A DNA stretch of 64,000 nucleotides, taken from assembly GCF_002954545.1 (NCBI RefSeq), contig NZ_MSCH01000003.1, positions 1,961,991 through 2,025,990 of the forward strand, given 5' to 3'. Source of the stretch: Psychrosphaera saromensis. GTDB taxonomy: Bacteria > Pseudomonadota > Gammaproteobacteria > Enterobacterales > Alteromonadaceae. Every line of letters begins with the position of its first letter. Positions within the stretch are counted from its first letter, which is position 1. This document shows positions 38,854-47,872 of the stretch, piece by piece. Position numbers and translations under genes: made by a program. The notes under the pieces were generated by a model. The model did not search any database. It was not told the DNA's origin and saw only the letters and a list, made by a program, of their open reading frames with translations.

Positions 38854-39819
38854 ATGAGTCGATTAAGACGCGTTAGTGAACTGAATAAACATCCAAGTCA
38901 AACACGATGGATGGTTTCTTATGCCGATTATATGACGCTCATGTTTGCTTTATTCGTCGTGCTATATGCAAAGGCAATTGTTAAAGAAGACTCATTTAAT
39001 GTTTTATCAGAGTCATTTGGTAAAGTGTTCCATATTAGTGGCGATAAAGGCAAAGGCACAACAGGTGATGGTTTATTAACAAATCAAACCTATCAAGCCG
39101 AGTTGCTCGATGGTAATAATTTGTTACCAGAGAAAGGACCTGAATTAACACGTGAAAATTTATCTATATCTGAATCGTTAGATAAGAAAGTTGGTAAGCC
39201 GCTACAAGCGCTTAAACATGAAATGCAAACTGCATTGCTACAACTTACTGAGAATGGCTTAGCAAAATTTGAATTAGATGATGATTGGCTTACTATTGAG
39301 TTAAACTCAGGAATGCTTTTTCCTTCAGGTAGTGCAAGCGCCAGTCCGGCAGCTTCCATTATTTTAAGTCAGATTGCTAAAGTACTTTCTAGCGGAGATA
39401 ACCTAATTGAAATAAGGGGTTACACGGATAGTTTAGCAATAAATAATGAAATATTTTCGTCAAACTGGCAATTATCGGCTGCACGAGCGGCGTCAGTAAC
39501 TAATTTATTAGAAAAGTTCGGTATTGCTCAGCAACGATTAGGTATTAAAGCCAACGGCTCAAATAATCCAATTGCCAGTAATGAAACGGTCGATGGTCGA
39601 GCCAAAAATAGACGAGTGGTTATTGCTTTGTCTAGGTACGCCTTTGAGTCTAACGAACTGTCAGATAACAAAGCTAAGTTACAACAAGAATTAACAGATA
39701 AAGTGACAGAAATGGCATCTGACGAAGATGAGATCCAAGTAATTAAATTACCTCATGGTGGTTTAAGGATCACAACACGAAAAGATCAGAAGCGCTTGCA
39801 AGACAACCAAAACCAGTAG
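38854..39819 (+). CDS. motD: Flagellar stator MotB-family protein (MotD type)
   Basis: A 321-aa single-pass protein. The ion-binding Asp is D25 in WMVSYADYMTLMFALF, followed by an OmpA-like peptidoglycan-binding domain (about 150-265: IEIRGYTDSLAINNEIFSSN, RAKNRRVVIAL). Together with the preceding MotA-type protein it forms a stator. The C-terminal extension of about 55 residues is charged and helical. Confidence 0.92.
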   Translation: MSRLRRVSELNKHPSQTRWMVSYADYMTLMFALFVVLYAKAIVKEDSFNVLSESFGKVFHISGDKGKGTTGDGLLTNQTYQAELLDGNNLLPEKGPELTRENLSISESLDKKVGKPLQALKHEMQTALLQLTENGLAKFELDDDWLTIELNSGMLFPSGSASASPAASIILSQIAKVLSSGDNLIEIRGYTDSLAINNEIFSSNWQLSAARAASVTNLLEKFGIAQQRLGIKANGSNNPIASNETVDGRAKNRRVVIALSRYAFESNELSDNKAKLQQELTDKVTEMASDEDEIQVIKLPHGGLRITTRKDQKRLQDNQNQ

Positions 39820-39828
39820 GTGGATAAG

Positions 39829-40596
39829 TTGAAGATCTGGACAATAGCAAACCAAAAAGGCGGTGTCGGGAAAACTACAACCGTAGTTACCTTAGGTGCT
39901 ATTTTGGCTTTACAGGGGCATAAGGTATTAATGCTTGATACCGACCCTCATGCATCGTTAACTTATTACTTTGGTATTGACTCTGAAGAGCTTCAGCATG
40001 GAGTTTATGACGTATTTACTCAATCAGACAGTATGACTGAAGCTGATTGGAAAAAATGTGTTTGGGAAACGCCAGTAGAAAACCTAAGTATTTTACCAGC
40101 CACAATGGCGATGGCCACATTAGATGGTGTTTTAAGTAAAAAATCAGGTATGGGCTTAATTGTTAAAAAAGCATTGGCAAAATTTGCTAGTGAGTATGAT
40201 TACGTCCTGATTGATTGTCCGCCAGTATTAGGTGTGTTAATGGTCAATGCTTTGGCCGCTTGCGATAAAGTATTAATACCGGTACAAACTGAGTGTATGG
40301 CGCTAAAAGGCTTAGAACGTATGTATCGTACTATGGAGCTAATGAATACATCACAAACCAAGTCGTATGATATTTGTGTTATTCCTACTATGTATGACAA
40401 AAGAACTACGGCATCTATTGCAGCTTACCGAGAGTTACGAGAAACTTACGGCGATAAGGTATGGGAAGGTGTTATTCCTATCGATACCAAATTTAGAACG
40501 GCAAGTATGGAAAAATTACCATTGCCTGTCTATGCAAAAGGGGCGCGTGGAACCTTTGCATACTCAGAATTATTGAAAAAATTAAAATCAGAGTGA
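39829..40596 (+). CDS. parC: ParA-like chemotaxis-array positioning ATPase ParC
   Basis: 256 aa from TTG 39829, which is 5 bp after an RBS-like AGGTGG and gives the usual start MKIWTIANQKGG; GTG 39820 is the alternative. Deviant Walker A KGGVGKTT and ParA motifs (DTDPHASLT, DCPPVLGVL) are intact. In Vibrio this chemotaxis-operon ATPase, named ParC, places signalling arrays at the pole and passes them to daughter cells. The name is unrelated to topoisomerase IV ParC. The parP homologue follows directly. Confidence 0.9.
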   Translation: MKIWTIANQKGGVGKTTTVVTLGAILALQGHKVLMLDTDPHASLTYYFGIDSEELQHGVYDVFTQSDSMTEADWKKCVWETPVENLSILPATMAMATLDGVLSKKSGMGLIVKKALAKFASEYDYVLIDCPPVLGVLMVNALAACDKVLIPVQTECMALKGLERMYRTMELMNTSQTKSYDICVIPTMYDKRTTASIAAYRELRETYGDKVWEGVIPIDTKFRTASMEKLPLPVYAKGARGTFAYSELLKKLKSE

Positions 40597-40602
40597 TAGT
40601 TG

Positions 40603-41478
40603 ATGTTCGCAAGTGAAAAAATAATGTTGGACTATTTAGGCCAACTATTAAATGAAGAAGATGAAGCGGACTATGCAGTTGGTTCAAGTACAGACTCGAC
40701 CCAACAAAAGCAAGAATTGAATAAAGTAGAGCCAAGTTACAGTCAGCAAAAAGAAGAATTAGTTCCTATAAAAACGCATTCTCAATTAAGACCAATAACC
40801 TCTACAGTGACTAAGTTCAAAGAGTATAAAGAGGAGCCTGAGACAAGGTTGCCTGAACCAAATTCGGTTGAAAAGTTATTACAACAAGTCGACGCTAAAC
40901 AAGAACTGCAAAAAAATGTTAAAGAAGATACAAAAACTGTCGATTTAGTAGTTACTGAAGTAAAAGTTGAAAGCAAAATAGAGCCCGTTATTGAAAAGCA
41001 ACCAGAAGTTGCCGCTCAAGAAGTGTTTCCAGATAAACCGTTTCAAGCGTTATTTTTTGAAGTTGCCGGTCTGGTACTTGCTGTTCCATTGCAGGAATTA
41101 GGCGGTATTCATAATTTAACTGAGATAAATAGCTTATTTGGTAAACCTAAATGGTTCAAAGGCGTCATGTTAAACCGTGAGAAAAAACTAAATGTAGTTG
41201 ATTCTGCATTATGGGTTATGCCTGAGAAGTTTGATGCAGAAAAAGCATCATCAATAGATTACAAATACCTAATAACCTTAGGTGATAGTGATTGGGGACT
41301 AACCGCTGAAAGGTTAGTTGAAACCGAAATGGTTCACCCTGATTCAGTAAAATGGCGTAATGGGCAAGGAAAAAGACCTTGGTTATTAGGTACTATTAAA
41401 GAAAAAATGTGTGCTTTGTTGCATGTAAGCGATTTAATTGCCATGCTTGAACAAGGTGTCAATGCTAGACAAGAATAG
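40603..41478 (+). CDS. parP: ParP-like CheW-domain protein
   Basis: 291 aa from ATG 40603 (a TTG one codon earlier is also open). Residues 1-140 are charged, Gln/Glu/Lys-rich and probably disordered; residues ~147-285 are a CheW-like domain (FFEVAGLVLAVPLQELGGI...). In Vibrio, ParP has this plan: its CheW-like AIF domain ties CheA arrays to ParC. Position between parC and cheW is the same as in vibrios. Distinguished from cheW itself by length and by the next gene being canonical CheW. Confidence 0.87.
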   Translation: MFASEKIMLDYLGQLLNEEDEADYAVGSSTDSTQQKQELNKVEPSYSQQKEELVPIKTHSQLRPITSTVTKFKEYKEEPETRLPEPNSVEKLLQQVDAKQELQKNVKEDTKTVDLVVTEVKVESKIEPVIEKQPEVAAQEVFPDKPFQALFFEVAGLVLAVPLQELGGIHNLTEINSLFGKPKWFKGVMLNREKKLNVVDSALWVMPEKFDAEKASSIDYKYLITLGDSDWGLTAERLVETEMVHPDSVKWRNGQGKRPWLLGTIKEKMCALLHVSDLIAMLEQGVNARQE

Positions 41479-41504
41479 TAGGTTTTTAATTAGGAGTTGC
41501 TCAG

Positions 41505-41999
41505 ATGAGTGAAGAAAGAGCCCCAGTAAATCATGTAGCCGATGGCAATGATGAAGTATTGCAATGGGTAACGTTTAAGCTAGAGGAAGAAACCTACGGT
41601 ATAAACGTTATGCAAGTACAAGAAGTATTACGTTACAGCGAGATTGCTCCTGTTCCGGGTGCACCAGATTATGTATTAGGTATTATTAACCTACGTGGTA
41701 ATGTTGTCACGGTTATTGATACTCGTGCACGATTCGGTTTAATGCCTGGTGATGTAAGTGATAACTCACGTATCGTTATTATCGAATCAGAAAAGCAAGT
41801 TATTGGCATAATGGTTGATAGCGTAGCGGAAGTGGTTTATTTAAAATCATCTGAAATTGATAGTGCACCAAATGTTGGTACTGAAGAAAGTGCTAAATTT
41901 ATTCAAGGTGTTAGTCATCGTAGTGGTGAATTATTAATTTTAGTAGACTTAAATAAATTAATGTCTGATGATGAGTGGGATGAAATATCCGATTTATAA
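41505..41999 (+). CDS. cheW: Chemotaxis coupling protein CheW
   Basis: A 164-aa CheW with intact conserved segments: VTFKLEEETYGINVMQVQEVLRY, IINLRGNVVTVIDTR and LLILVDLNKLM. It bridges chemoreceptors and CheA. RBS AGGAG is 10 bp before the ATG. A strong terminator follows, ending the chemotaxis operon. Confidence 0.96.
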   Translation: MSEERAPVNHVADGNDEVLQWVTFKLEEETYGINVMQVQEVLRYSEIAPVPGAPDYVLGIINLRGNVVTVIDTRARFGLMPGDVSDNSRIVIIESEKQVIGIMVDSVAEVVYLKSSEIDSAPNVGTEESAKFIQGVSHRSGELLILVDLNKLMSDDEWDEISDL

Positions 42000-42019
42000 T
42001 AATCAGATTTTATCGAATG

Positions 42020-42042
42020 AGGCAGCGTTAGCTGCCTTTTTT
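42020..42042 (+). terminator. Rho-independent terminator after cheW
   Basis: AGGCAGC-GTTA-GCTGCCT stem-loop followed by TTTTTT, 20 bp after the cheW stop. Text-book intrinsic terminator; it separates cheW from the DUF2802 gene. Confidence 0.9.
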
Positions 42043-42072
42043 AATTAATGTAATTTATTCTATGGTTTTAAC

Positions 42073-42513
42073 ATGTACTGGCCTGCAATTAACAGCATCA
42101 TAATCTTATGTCTTACCGTGATTTGTATTTTAGCATTTAACCAAATTTCACGAAGATTGGCAGATAAACAAACTAACTTAGATTTATTAAAAGTAAAGAT
42201 TGATGCTCTTAATGAACAAGTGTCGGTTTATGAAAATATTACTAATAGACAGCAGCAACAAATCTCAGAGTTAAGTCGAAATTTAACAACCTGTTTTTCA
42301 CCTTTGGAAAACTTAGAGAAGCGAATTGAAGAAGTTGCCAGCGTGGTTCAGCTTGTACAATCTGAGATCAATTCTGAATCTACTGAACAAAAGTTATATG
42401 GCCGTGCCAAAAAAATGATTGAGATGGGGGCTGATATAAATGAGCTTGTTGCTGAATGTGAAATACCTAGGGCAGAAGCCGAACTTTTAATATCACTGTA
42501 TAAATCCCAGTAA
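42073..42513 (+). CDS. DUF2802-type membrane coiled-coil protein
   Basis: A 146-aa protein with one N-terminal membrane helix (about 7-23, INSIIILCLTVICILAF), a coiled coil (about 30-95) and a C-terminal helix-turn-helix-like end (IEMGADINELVAECEIPRAEAELLISLYKS). This matches the DUF2802 family that commonly follows cheW in gammaproteobacterial chemotaxis operons. Function is not established. It lies 73 bp after cheW, behind the terminator. Confidence 0.8.
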   Translation: MYWPAINSIIILCLTVICILAFNQISRRLADKQTNLDLLKVKIDALNEQVSVYENITNRQQQQISELSRNLTTCFSPLENLEKRIEEVASVVQLVQSEINSESTEQKLYGRAKKMIEMGADINELVAECEIPRAEAELLISLYKSQ

Positions 42514-42630
42514 ATTAATGACATAACAAACCTCATATTTATCCGCAATACATATTCACTTAATAAACCATTAAGCTTCTCGCTTAAATACCCCCCTTTA
42601 TATAGTCAGATAAAAAACTAACTACTTCCT

Positions 42631-42647
42631 TTGGCACGTTTAGTGCA
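42631..42647 (+). promoter_or_regulatory. Sigma54 promoter of flgFGHI
   Basis: TTGGCACGTTTAGTGCA matches the sigma54 consensus almost fully, with GG and GC 10 bases apart. It lies 51 bp before flgF. Unusual in that such a promoter normally precedes flgB. Confidence 0.85.
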
Positions 42648-42697
42648 ATCCCAAAACAATAGTAATAATCATGTCGAAATATTGACAGGGGACACCA

Positions 42698-43465
42698 ATG
42701 GACAAGTTGTTATATGTATCCATGTCTGGGGCTAAGCAAAACCTAGTTGGCATATCAATGAATGCTAATAATTTGGCTAATGCTCGCACCGTCGGATTTA
42801 GATCTGACTTCGAGCAACAACGTTCAATGCAAGCGTTCGGGGAAGGGCATCCTACTCGAGTTTTTGCAATGGAAGAGCGCCCCGGTTCAAAAATGGACAA
42901 TGGTTCAATCTCTACTACTGGCCGTGATTTAGATATCGCTGTCACAGGTCATGGTTGGTTAGCGGTACAAGACGATCAAGGTGAAGAAGCTTATACCCGC
43001 GAAGGTAATTTGCAAATTAACCAGGATGGCATGCTAACAACAGCCAAAGGGACGCCTATTTTAGGCGAAGGCGGCCCAATTATAATCCCTTTACCAATAG
43101 AAAAAATTGAAATAGGACCTGACGGAACTATAACCGTGAGACCTCAAGGTGCTCCGGCTAATTTTCTAGAAGTGGTTGACCGTATCAAATTAATAGAACC
43201 ACCATCAGATGGAGCCTTAACTAAAGGTAATGATGGTCTTTTCCGTTCTAAAGAAGCAATTTTATCAAATGAGCTATGTGGTTTCTGTGAAGCGTCACCA
43301 AATGTGCGAATCGTCAGTGGAGCTCTAGAAATGAGTAACGTAAATCCAGTTGATGAAATGGTGCAAATGATATCGCATCAACGTCAGTATGAACTACAAG
43401 TGAAAATGATGGCTAAGGCTGAAGAAATAGATAAAACCCAAGAACAATTATTACGAGTTGTATAA
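42698..43465 (+). CDS. flgF: Flagellar proximal rod protein FlgF
   Basis: A 255-aa rod protein. The N-terminal motif MSGAKQNLVGISMNANNLANARTVGF and the C-terminal ALEMSNVNPVDEMVQMISHQRQYE are the paired helices of axial proteins. FlgF is slightly shorter than FlgG and has this N-terminus. It is the first gene after a sigma54 promoter; the usual upstream flgBCDE is missing. Confidence 0.95.
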   Translation: MDKLLYVSMSGAKQNLVGISMNANNLANARTVGFRSDFEQQRSMQAFGEGHPTRVFAMEERPGSKMDNGSISTTGRDLDIAVTGHGWLAVQDDQGEEAYTREGNLQINQDGMLTTAKGTPILGEGGPIIIPLPIEKIEIGPDGTITVRPQGAPANFLEVVDRIKLIEPPSDGALTKGNDGLFRSKEAILSNELCGFCEASPNVRIVSGALEMSNVNPVDEMVQMISHQRQYELQVKMMAKAEEIDKTQEQLLRVV

Positions 43466-43489
43466 AAATTAATTAACTAGGAGGCGACT

Positions 43490-44278
43490 ATGCATCCGGC
43501 ATTGTGGATAAGTAAAACGGGTTTAGATGCCCAACAAACAGATATTGCTGTTATTTCAAATAACTTAGCGAATGCGAGTACGGTCGGTTTTAAGAAAAGC
43601 CGAGCTATATTCGAAGACCTGTTATACCAAAATATTAACCAACCTGGTGGACGTTCTTCTCAAGATACTGAGATGCCAAATGGTTTAATGCTAGGTGCTG
43701 GTACAAAAGTCGTTGCCACCCAGAAAAACTTTTCTCAAGGTAACATGACTACCACGGACAATAGCCTAGATTTCATGATCCAAGGTGACGGGTTTTTCGA
43801 AATCCAGCGTCCCGATGGCACTATTGCATACAGTCGAAACGGCCAGTTCTCTATTGATGAAAACGGACGTTTAGTGACATCAGGTGCTGGTTTCCCATTA
43901 CAGCCTGAGGTCAATATCCCTGAAGATGCACAATCGGTAACCATCTCTCAAGAAGGTGAGATATCAGTTCAAATTGCAGGTCAAGGTGAAGGCGTTGTTA
44001 TTGGTCAGTTAACCATTTCAGACTTTATTAATCCATCTGGTTTAGAACCTATTGGTCAAAACTTATATACCGAAACAGGTGTAAGTGGTGCGCCAAATCA
44101 GGGTAATCCAGGTGTAAATGGTTTAGGTCTTATTGTTCAGGGTGCGTTAGAAACATCTAATGTAAACGTGACTGAAGAGTTAGTTAACATGATTGAAAGC
44201 CAACGAGTTTACGAAATGAACTCCAAGGTTATTTCAACGGTTGACGAAATGCTTAGCTTTATCACTCAGCAGCTTTAA
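43490..44278 (+). CDS. flgG: Flagellar distal rod protein FlgG
   Basis: A 262-aa rod protein with the canonical start MHPALWISKTGLDAQQTDI and end LVNMIESQRVYEMNSKVIST. FlgG forms the distal rod that crosses the outer membrane rings. RBS AGGAGG is 6 bp before the ATG. The gene ends right where flgH begins. Confidence 0.96.
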   Translation: MHPALWISKTGLDAQQTDIAVISNNLANASTVGFKKSRAIFEDLLYQNINQPGGRSSQDTEMPNGLMLGAGTKVVATQKNFSQGNMTTTDNSLDFMIQGDGFFEIQRPDGTIAYSRNGQFSIDENGRLVTSGAGFPLQPEVNIPEDAQSVTISQEGEISVQIAGQGEGVVIGQLTISDFINPSGLEPIGQNLYTETGVSGAPNQGNPGVNGLGLIVQGALETSNVNVTEELVNMIESQRVYEMNSKVISTVDEMLSFITQQL

Positions 44279-44296
44279 TTGAGTAAGGTAATGATC

Positions 44297-45019
44297 ATGG
44301 ATAAATTTTTTCAACAATTAAATCTTAGTTCGGCTAACAAGTTTGGCCGTTTTATAACGGCCGTCTCTATGTCAGCTATTTTATCCGCTTGTGCGGTGAA
44401 TCATGACGTTGAAAAAGAAGACCCGTTTTTTGCACCAATCATGCCTGAAATACCGACAGAAGATGTTGTTTCAACAGGCAGCTTATATCACACCGGTTGG
44501 TCAAATGGTTTGTATTCTGACACTAAAGCAAGACGTGTTGGAGATATTATTACCGTATTGTTAATGGAAAATACGCAAGCCTCAAAAACAGCAAAAACTG
44601 AAACGAGTAAAGAAACGGATGCTAGTTTATCGCCATTGGTTGGCTTAAACGGTTTAGCGCCGACTATCGGTGGCAATACCCTGCAACTAGGCATTGAGTC
44701 CGACGGTAGCTTTAAAGGTGATGCTAAATCAAATCAAAGCAATAGTTTAGATGGCGAAATTACGGTGCATGTTTTAAGAGTGTTACCAAACGGAAACTTG
44801 ATAATCCGTGGCGAAAAGTGGTTAACACTTAATACCGGACAAGAGTTCATAAGACTTACCGGCATAGTTAGGTCTGAAGATATTGCATCAGACAACACTG
44901 TGGAATCGACACGAGTAGCGAATGCTCGTATTTCTTACAGTGGTAAAGGCTCACTAGCTGAAACTCAGGAAACAGGATGGTTATCTGGTTTCTTTATGAG
45001 TTCAATGTGGCCGTTTTAG
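44297..45019 (+). CDS. flgH: Flagellar L-ring lipoprotein FlgH
   Basis: 240 aa from ATG 44297, chosen for its spacing to AAGG at 44285-44288; TTG 44279 and ATG 44291 are alternatives. A lipoprotein signal ends at LSAC. The L-ring domain (LYSDTKARRVGDIITVLLMENTQASK, then GEKWLTLNTGQEFIRLTGIVR) is intact. It forms the outer-membrane bushing for the rod. Confidence 0.95.
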   Translation: MDKFFQQLNLSSANKFGRFITAVSMSAILSACAVNHDVEKEDPFFAPIMPEIPTEDVVSTGSLYHTGWSNGLYSDTKARRVGDIITVLLMENTQASKTAKTETSKETDASLSPLVGLNGLAPTIGGNTLQLGIESDGSFKGDAKSNQSNSLDGEITVHVLRVLPNGNLIIRGEKWLTLNTGQEFIRLTGIVRSEDIASDNTVESTRVANARISYSGKGSLAETQETGWLSGFFMSSMWPF

Positions 45020-45028
45020 GAATATGAA

Positions 45029-46123
45029 ATGAAAAAAATAATATTAATTTTATGTTCAATAACACTGATTTTTTCACCAATAGCACAATCGGTTCGTATT
45101 AAAGATGTGGCTATGGTGCAAGGGATCCGCTCTAACCAATTAGTTGGTTATGGTTTAGTTGTTGGCTTGCCTGGAACGGGGGAGTCGACTCGTTATACCG
45201 AGCAAAGCTTTAAAGCCATGCTAGCAAACTTTGGCATTCAATTAGAAAGCGGTTTAAAACCGAAAATCAAGAACGTTGCTGCGGTTGTGGTACATGCTGA
45301 GTTACCCGCATTTTCCAAACCAGGGCAAACCATCGATATTACCGTGTCATCAGTAGGTAGTGCGGGAAGTTTACGTGGTGGCACTTTATTACAGACTTTC
45401 TTAAAAGGTGCTGATGGCAATGTCTACGCAATTGGACAAGGTTCATTGGTTGTCGGCGGCTTAGGTGTTGAAGGCTTAGATGGTTCTCAGGTTGTAATTA
45501 ATACACCAACCGTTGGCCGAATCCCCAATGGGGCGTCGGTAGAACGAAGTGTTCCTACTCCGTTTGGTAACGGTGATTACATAACATTTAACTTAAATGA
45601 GCCAGACTTTACTTCTGCAAAAAGATTATCGGATACGATAAATAACTTGTTAGGTGCAAATACGGCAAATGCAATGGATGCTGCGTCAATAAGAGTATTA
45701 GCGCCGCGGGATATATCGCAACGAGTCTCATATTTGTCCGAACTAGAAAACCTAGAATTTCAACCAGCTGACACTTCAGCCAAGATCATAGTTAACTCTC
45801 GTACTGGCACCATAGTAATAGGTAAAAATGTACGGTTAAGGGCTGCGGCAATAACCCATGGCAACTTAACGGTAACCATTGCCGAGAATCAACAAGTTGA
45901 TCAACCAGAACCATTAACTAATGGTGAAACGGTTGTCACCAATCAAACCATTATTGATGTTGCTCGAGATGACACTAGAGCGTTTGTTTTTGACCCAGGT
46001 GTGAGTTTGGATGATCTTGTCCGAGCAATCAATCAGGTTGGAGCAGCTCCAGGGGATTTAATGGCAATTTTAGAAGCTTTAAAACAAGTGGGTGCTATTG
46101 ACGGTCAATTGATTGTTATTTAA
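45029..46123 (+). CDS. flgI: Flagellar P-ring protein FlgI
   Basis: A 364-aa periplasmic protein with signal peptide (cleavage near [11 protein letters not shown]). P-ring sequences [36 protein letters not shown] and [12 protein letters not shown] are clear. It polymerises around the rod in the peptidoglycan layer. 9 bp after flgH. Confidence 0.96.
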   Translation: MKKIILILCSITLIFSPIAQSVRIKDVAMVQGIRSNQLVGYGLVVGLPGTGESTRYTEQSFKAMLANFGIQLESGLKPKIKNVAAVVVHAELPAFSKPGQTIDITVSSVGSAGSLRGGTLLQTFLKGADGNVYAIGQGSLVVGGLGVEGLDGSQVVINTPTVGRIPNGASVERSVPTPFGNGDYITFNLNEPDFTSAKRLSDTINNLLGANTANAMDAASIRVLAPRDISQRVSYLSELENLEFQPADTSAKIIVNSRTGTIVIGKNVRLRAAAITHGNLTVTIAENQQVDQPEPLTNGETVVTNQTIIDVARDDTRAFVFDPGVSLDDLVRAINQVGAAPGDLMAILEALKQVGAIDGQLIVI

Positions 46124-46169
46124 CACCTATAAATAGTAATAAATAACTAGAAACAAAAGGGGAATAGTT

Positions 46170-46580
46170 ATGAATTTTGCAAACACACTGGTTACAAACG
46201 TAACAGCGAACCAAGATACTAATATGGCCGTTTTAGCCATGTTAGAAATGGATGTTAATCAAGCAGTGCAATATCATGTTTATGAAGTTGCATTTGGCGA
46301 TAAGATGATATTTTGTTGTCTATCTGGTGGTGTAATTGAAGATAATCAAATTCAATTCACTCCAATTGGTTTAGGTGCTTTTGAAGCAATGACAAATATT
46401 AAAACAGAAGTTGAGTTTGAATATTTTGCTGATGAAATCAATAAATCAAATGGTAATATTTCTGATCAAATTGAAGAAATATTCACACGTGTTCCAAACA
46501 ACGCTCGTGTATGTCTAATTGGAGACATTACTGGCGAATTAAAAGATGAGCTAAGCAAATATTTTAAATTGCTTCACTAA
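46170..46580 (+). CDS. Unrecognised protein inserted between flgI and flgJ
   Basis: A 136-aa acidic protein with no signal peptide, membrane segment or motif I recognise. It has a good RBS (GGGGAATA, 46159-46166) and strand-rich sequence such as VYEVAFGDKMIFCCLSGGVI and a helical C-terminus. flgI and flgJ are normally adjacent, so this gene interrupts a conserved pair. It may have its own role in the flagellar operon or be a passenger. The 196-bp gap after it contains an imperfect inverted repeat (TGATGAAGTTG at 46598 with CAACTTTCATCA at 46620). Confidence 0.7.
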   Translation: MNFANTLVTNVTANQDTNMAVLAMLEMDVNQAVQYHVYEVAFGDKMIFCCLSGGVIEDNQIQFTPIGLGAFEAMTNIKTEVEFEYFADEINKSNGNISDQIEEIFTRVPNNARVCLIGDITGELKDELSKYFKLLH

Positions 46581-46717
46581 TCTAGTGTGATCCCTTCTGA
46601 TGAAGTTGTCTAATATAGGCAACTTTCATCAGTGGAGTTCATTTGTCACTCCTACTGCGTAATAGTTATAAATCCCATCTAAAAAATTATCTCTAATAAA
46701 TTCAACATATTAAAATA

Positions 46718-46734
46718 TTGGCTTAGTTTTTGAT
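46718..46734 (+). promoter_or_regulatory. Weak sigma54-like sequence before flgJ
   Basis: TTGGCTTAGTTTTTGAT resembles sigma54 -24/-12 elements, but the -12 has GA instead of GC. It lies 42 bp before flgJ. Possible start for flgJKL if the 46170 gene ends its own transcript. Confidence 0.25.
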
Positions 46735-46776
46735 ATATACCCATTAACGATTATTGGGAAGTCAAAAGTTTGTCAA

Positions 46777-47871
46777 ATGAGTAAAATCGGCAATATAAAT
46801 AACCATCTTGATCTAACTGGATTGCAGGAGTTAAAAGCTCAGGCGACAAAAGATCCTGAAAGTAAAGAAGCGCTAAAAAAAGCGGCGGCTCACTTTGAAT
46901 CTATCTTTATTGGCATGATGTTAAAATCGATGCGTAAAGCCAATGAGGGATTTGAGCAAGACAACCCTATGAACTCAAATACCACTAAGTTCTTCCGTGA
47001 TATGTATGACCAACAGCTTTCCACTGACATGGCCGTAAATGGCAGCATGGGGCTTGCTGATATTATTGTTAAACAGCTCAGCAATGACACTGATAATTAT
47101 AAAGCGGCAAGCACGTTAAGAAATGATGGCGGCATGAGTCGACAAGCTTTTTATAATGACGAAAAACCTCAAGACACGGTAATCCCAAGTAATTCTATAA
47201 TTAATCCAATCGCTAAACCAACAACTCAGTCAAACTCTATACTGGGTGACTTTAATAGCGTCATAGATAAAAGCTTTTCAGCTATTGGTGCCGAGAAACC
47301 AACTGCCGCCGATGCAAATCTTGCTAATTCTCAACAAAAACTACAGAAAGCCGTGGTTAACTTTGATTCACCAGACGAATTTGTTGGCTCTTTATGGCAA
47401 TTTGCCAAAAAAGCGGCGGCTAAAATCGGTGTTAATCCTGCGGTTATTATTGCCCAGTCTGCACTTGAAACTGGTTGGGGACAGCACATCATTAAAGATA
47501 AAGATGGCGAGTCTAGCTTTAACCTTTTCAATGTTAAAGCACACCGAGACTGGGATGGGGAAAAAGCGGCACAGTCAACACTAGAATTTGAAAAAGGCAT
47601 TGCGGTTAGAAAAACAGAACCATTTAGGGTCTATAGCAACTTCTCTGAAGCATTTGATGATTTTGTGAACTTCTTGAAGAGTAACTCTAGATACGACGAA
47701 GCATTAGATAATACCGCTAAGCCGGAACAATTTTTGCAAGAACTACAAAAAGCAGGGTATGCCACGGATCCAAATTATGCAGATAAAATCATTGGTATAT
47801 TAAATAGCAGCACATTTAAAGATGTTGTTGGCAAAGTTACTCAGTCAAAAAACAATATGGTAGGGGAATAA
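46777..47871 (+). CDS. flgJ: Flagellar rod-assembly peptidoglycan hydrolase FlgJ
   Basis: A 364-aa two-domain protein: an N-terminal rod-cap domain (about 25-105, HFESIFIGMMLKSMRKANEG) and a C-terminal glucosaminidase domain (about 195-350) with the catalytic Glu in AQSALETGWGQHI. FlgJ opens the peptidoglycan for the rod. The linker (110-190) is Asn/Thr-rich. Its stop is 1 bp before flgK. Confidence 0.95.
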   Translation: MSKIGNINNHLDLTGLQELKAQATKDPESKEALKKAAAHFESIFIGMMLKSMRKANEGFEQDNPMNSNTTKFFRDMYDQQLSTDMAVNGSMGLADIIVKQLSNDTDNYKAASTLRNDGGMSRQAFYNDEKPQDTVIPSNSIINPIAKPTTQSNSILGDFNSVIDKSFSAIGAEKPTAADANLANSQQKLQKAVVNFDSPDEFVGSLWQFAKKAAAKIGVNPAVIIAQSALETGWGQHIIKDKDGESSFNLFNVKAHRDWDGEKAAQSTLEFEKGIAVRKTEPFRVYSNFSEAFDDFVNFLKSNSRYDEALDNTAKPEQFLQELQKAGYATDPNYADKIIGILNSSTFKDVVGKVTQSKNNMVGE

Positions 47872-47872
47872 T

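Noticed and set aside
46598-46631. Inverted repeat after the 46170 gene as an intrinsic terminator
   Set aside because: The stem has a bulge and no T tract follows, so it is noted in the gene entry but not called.
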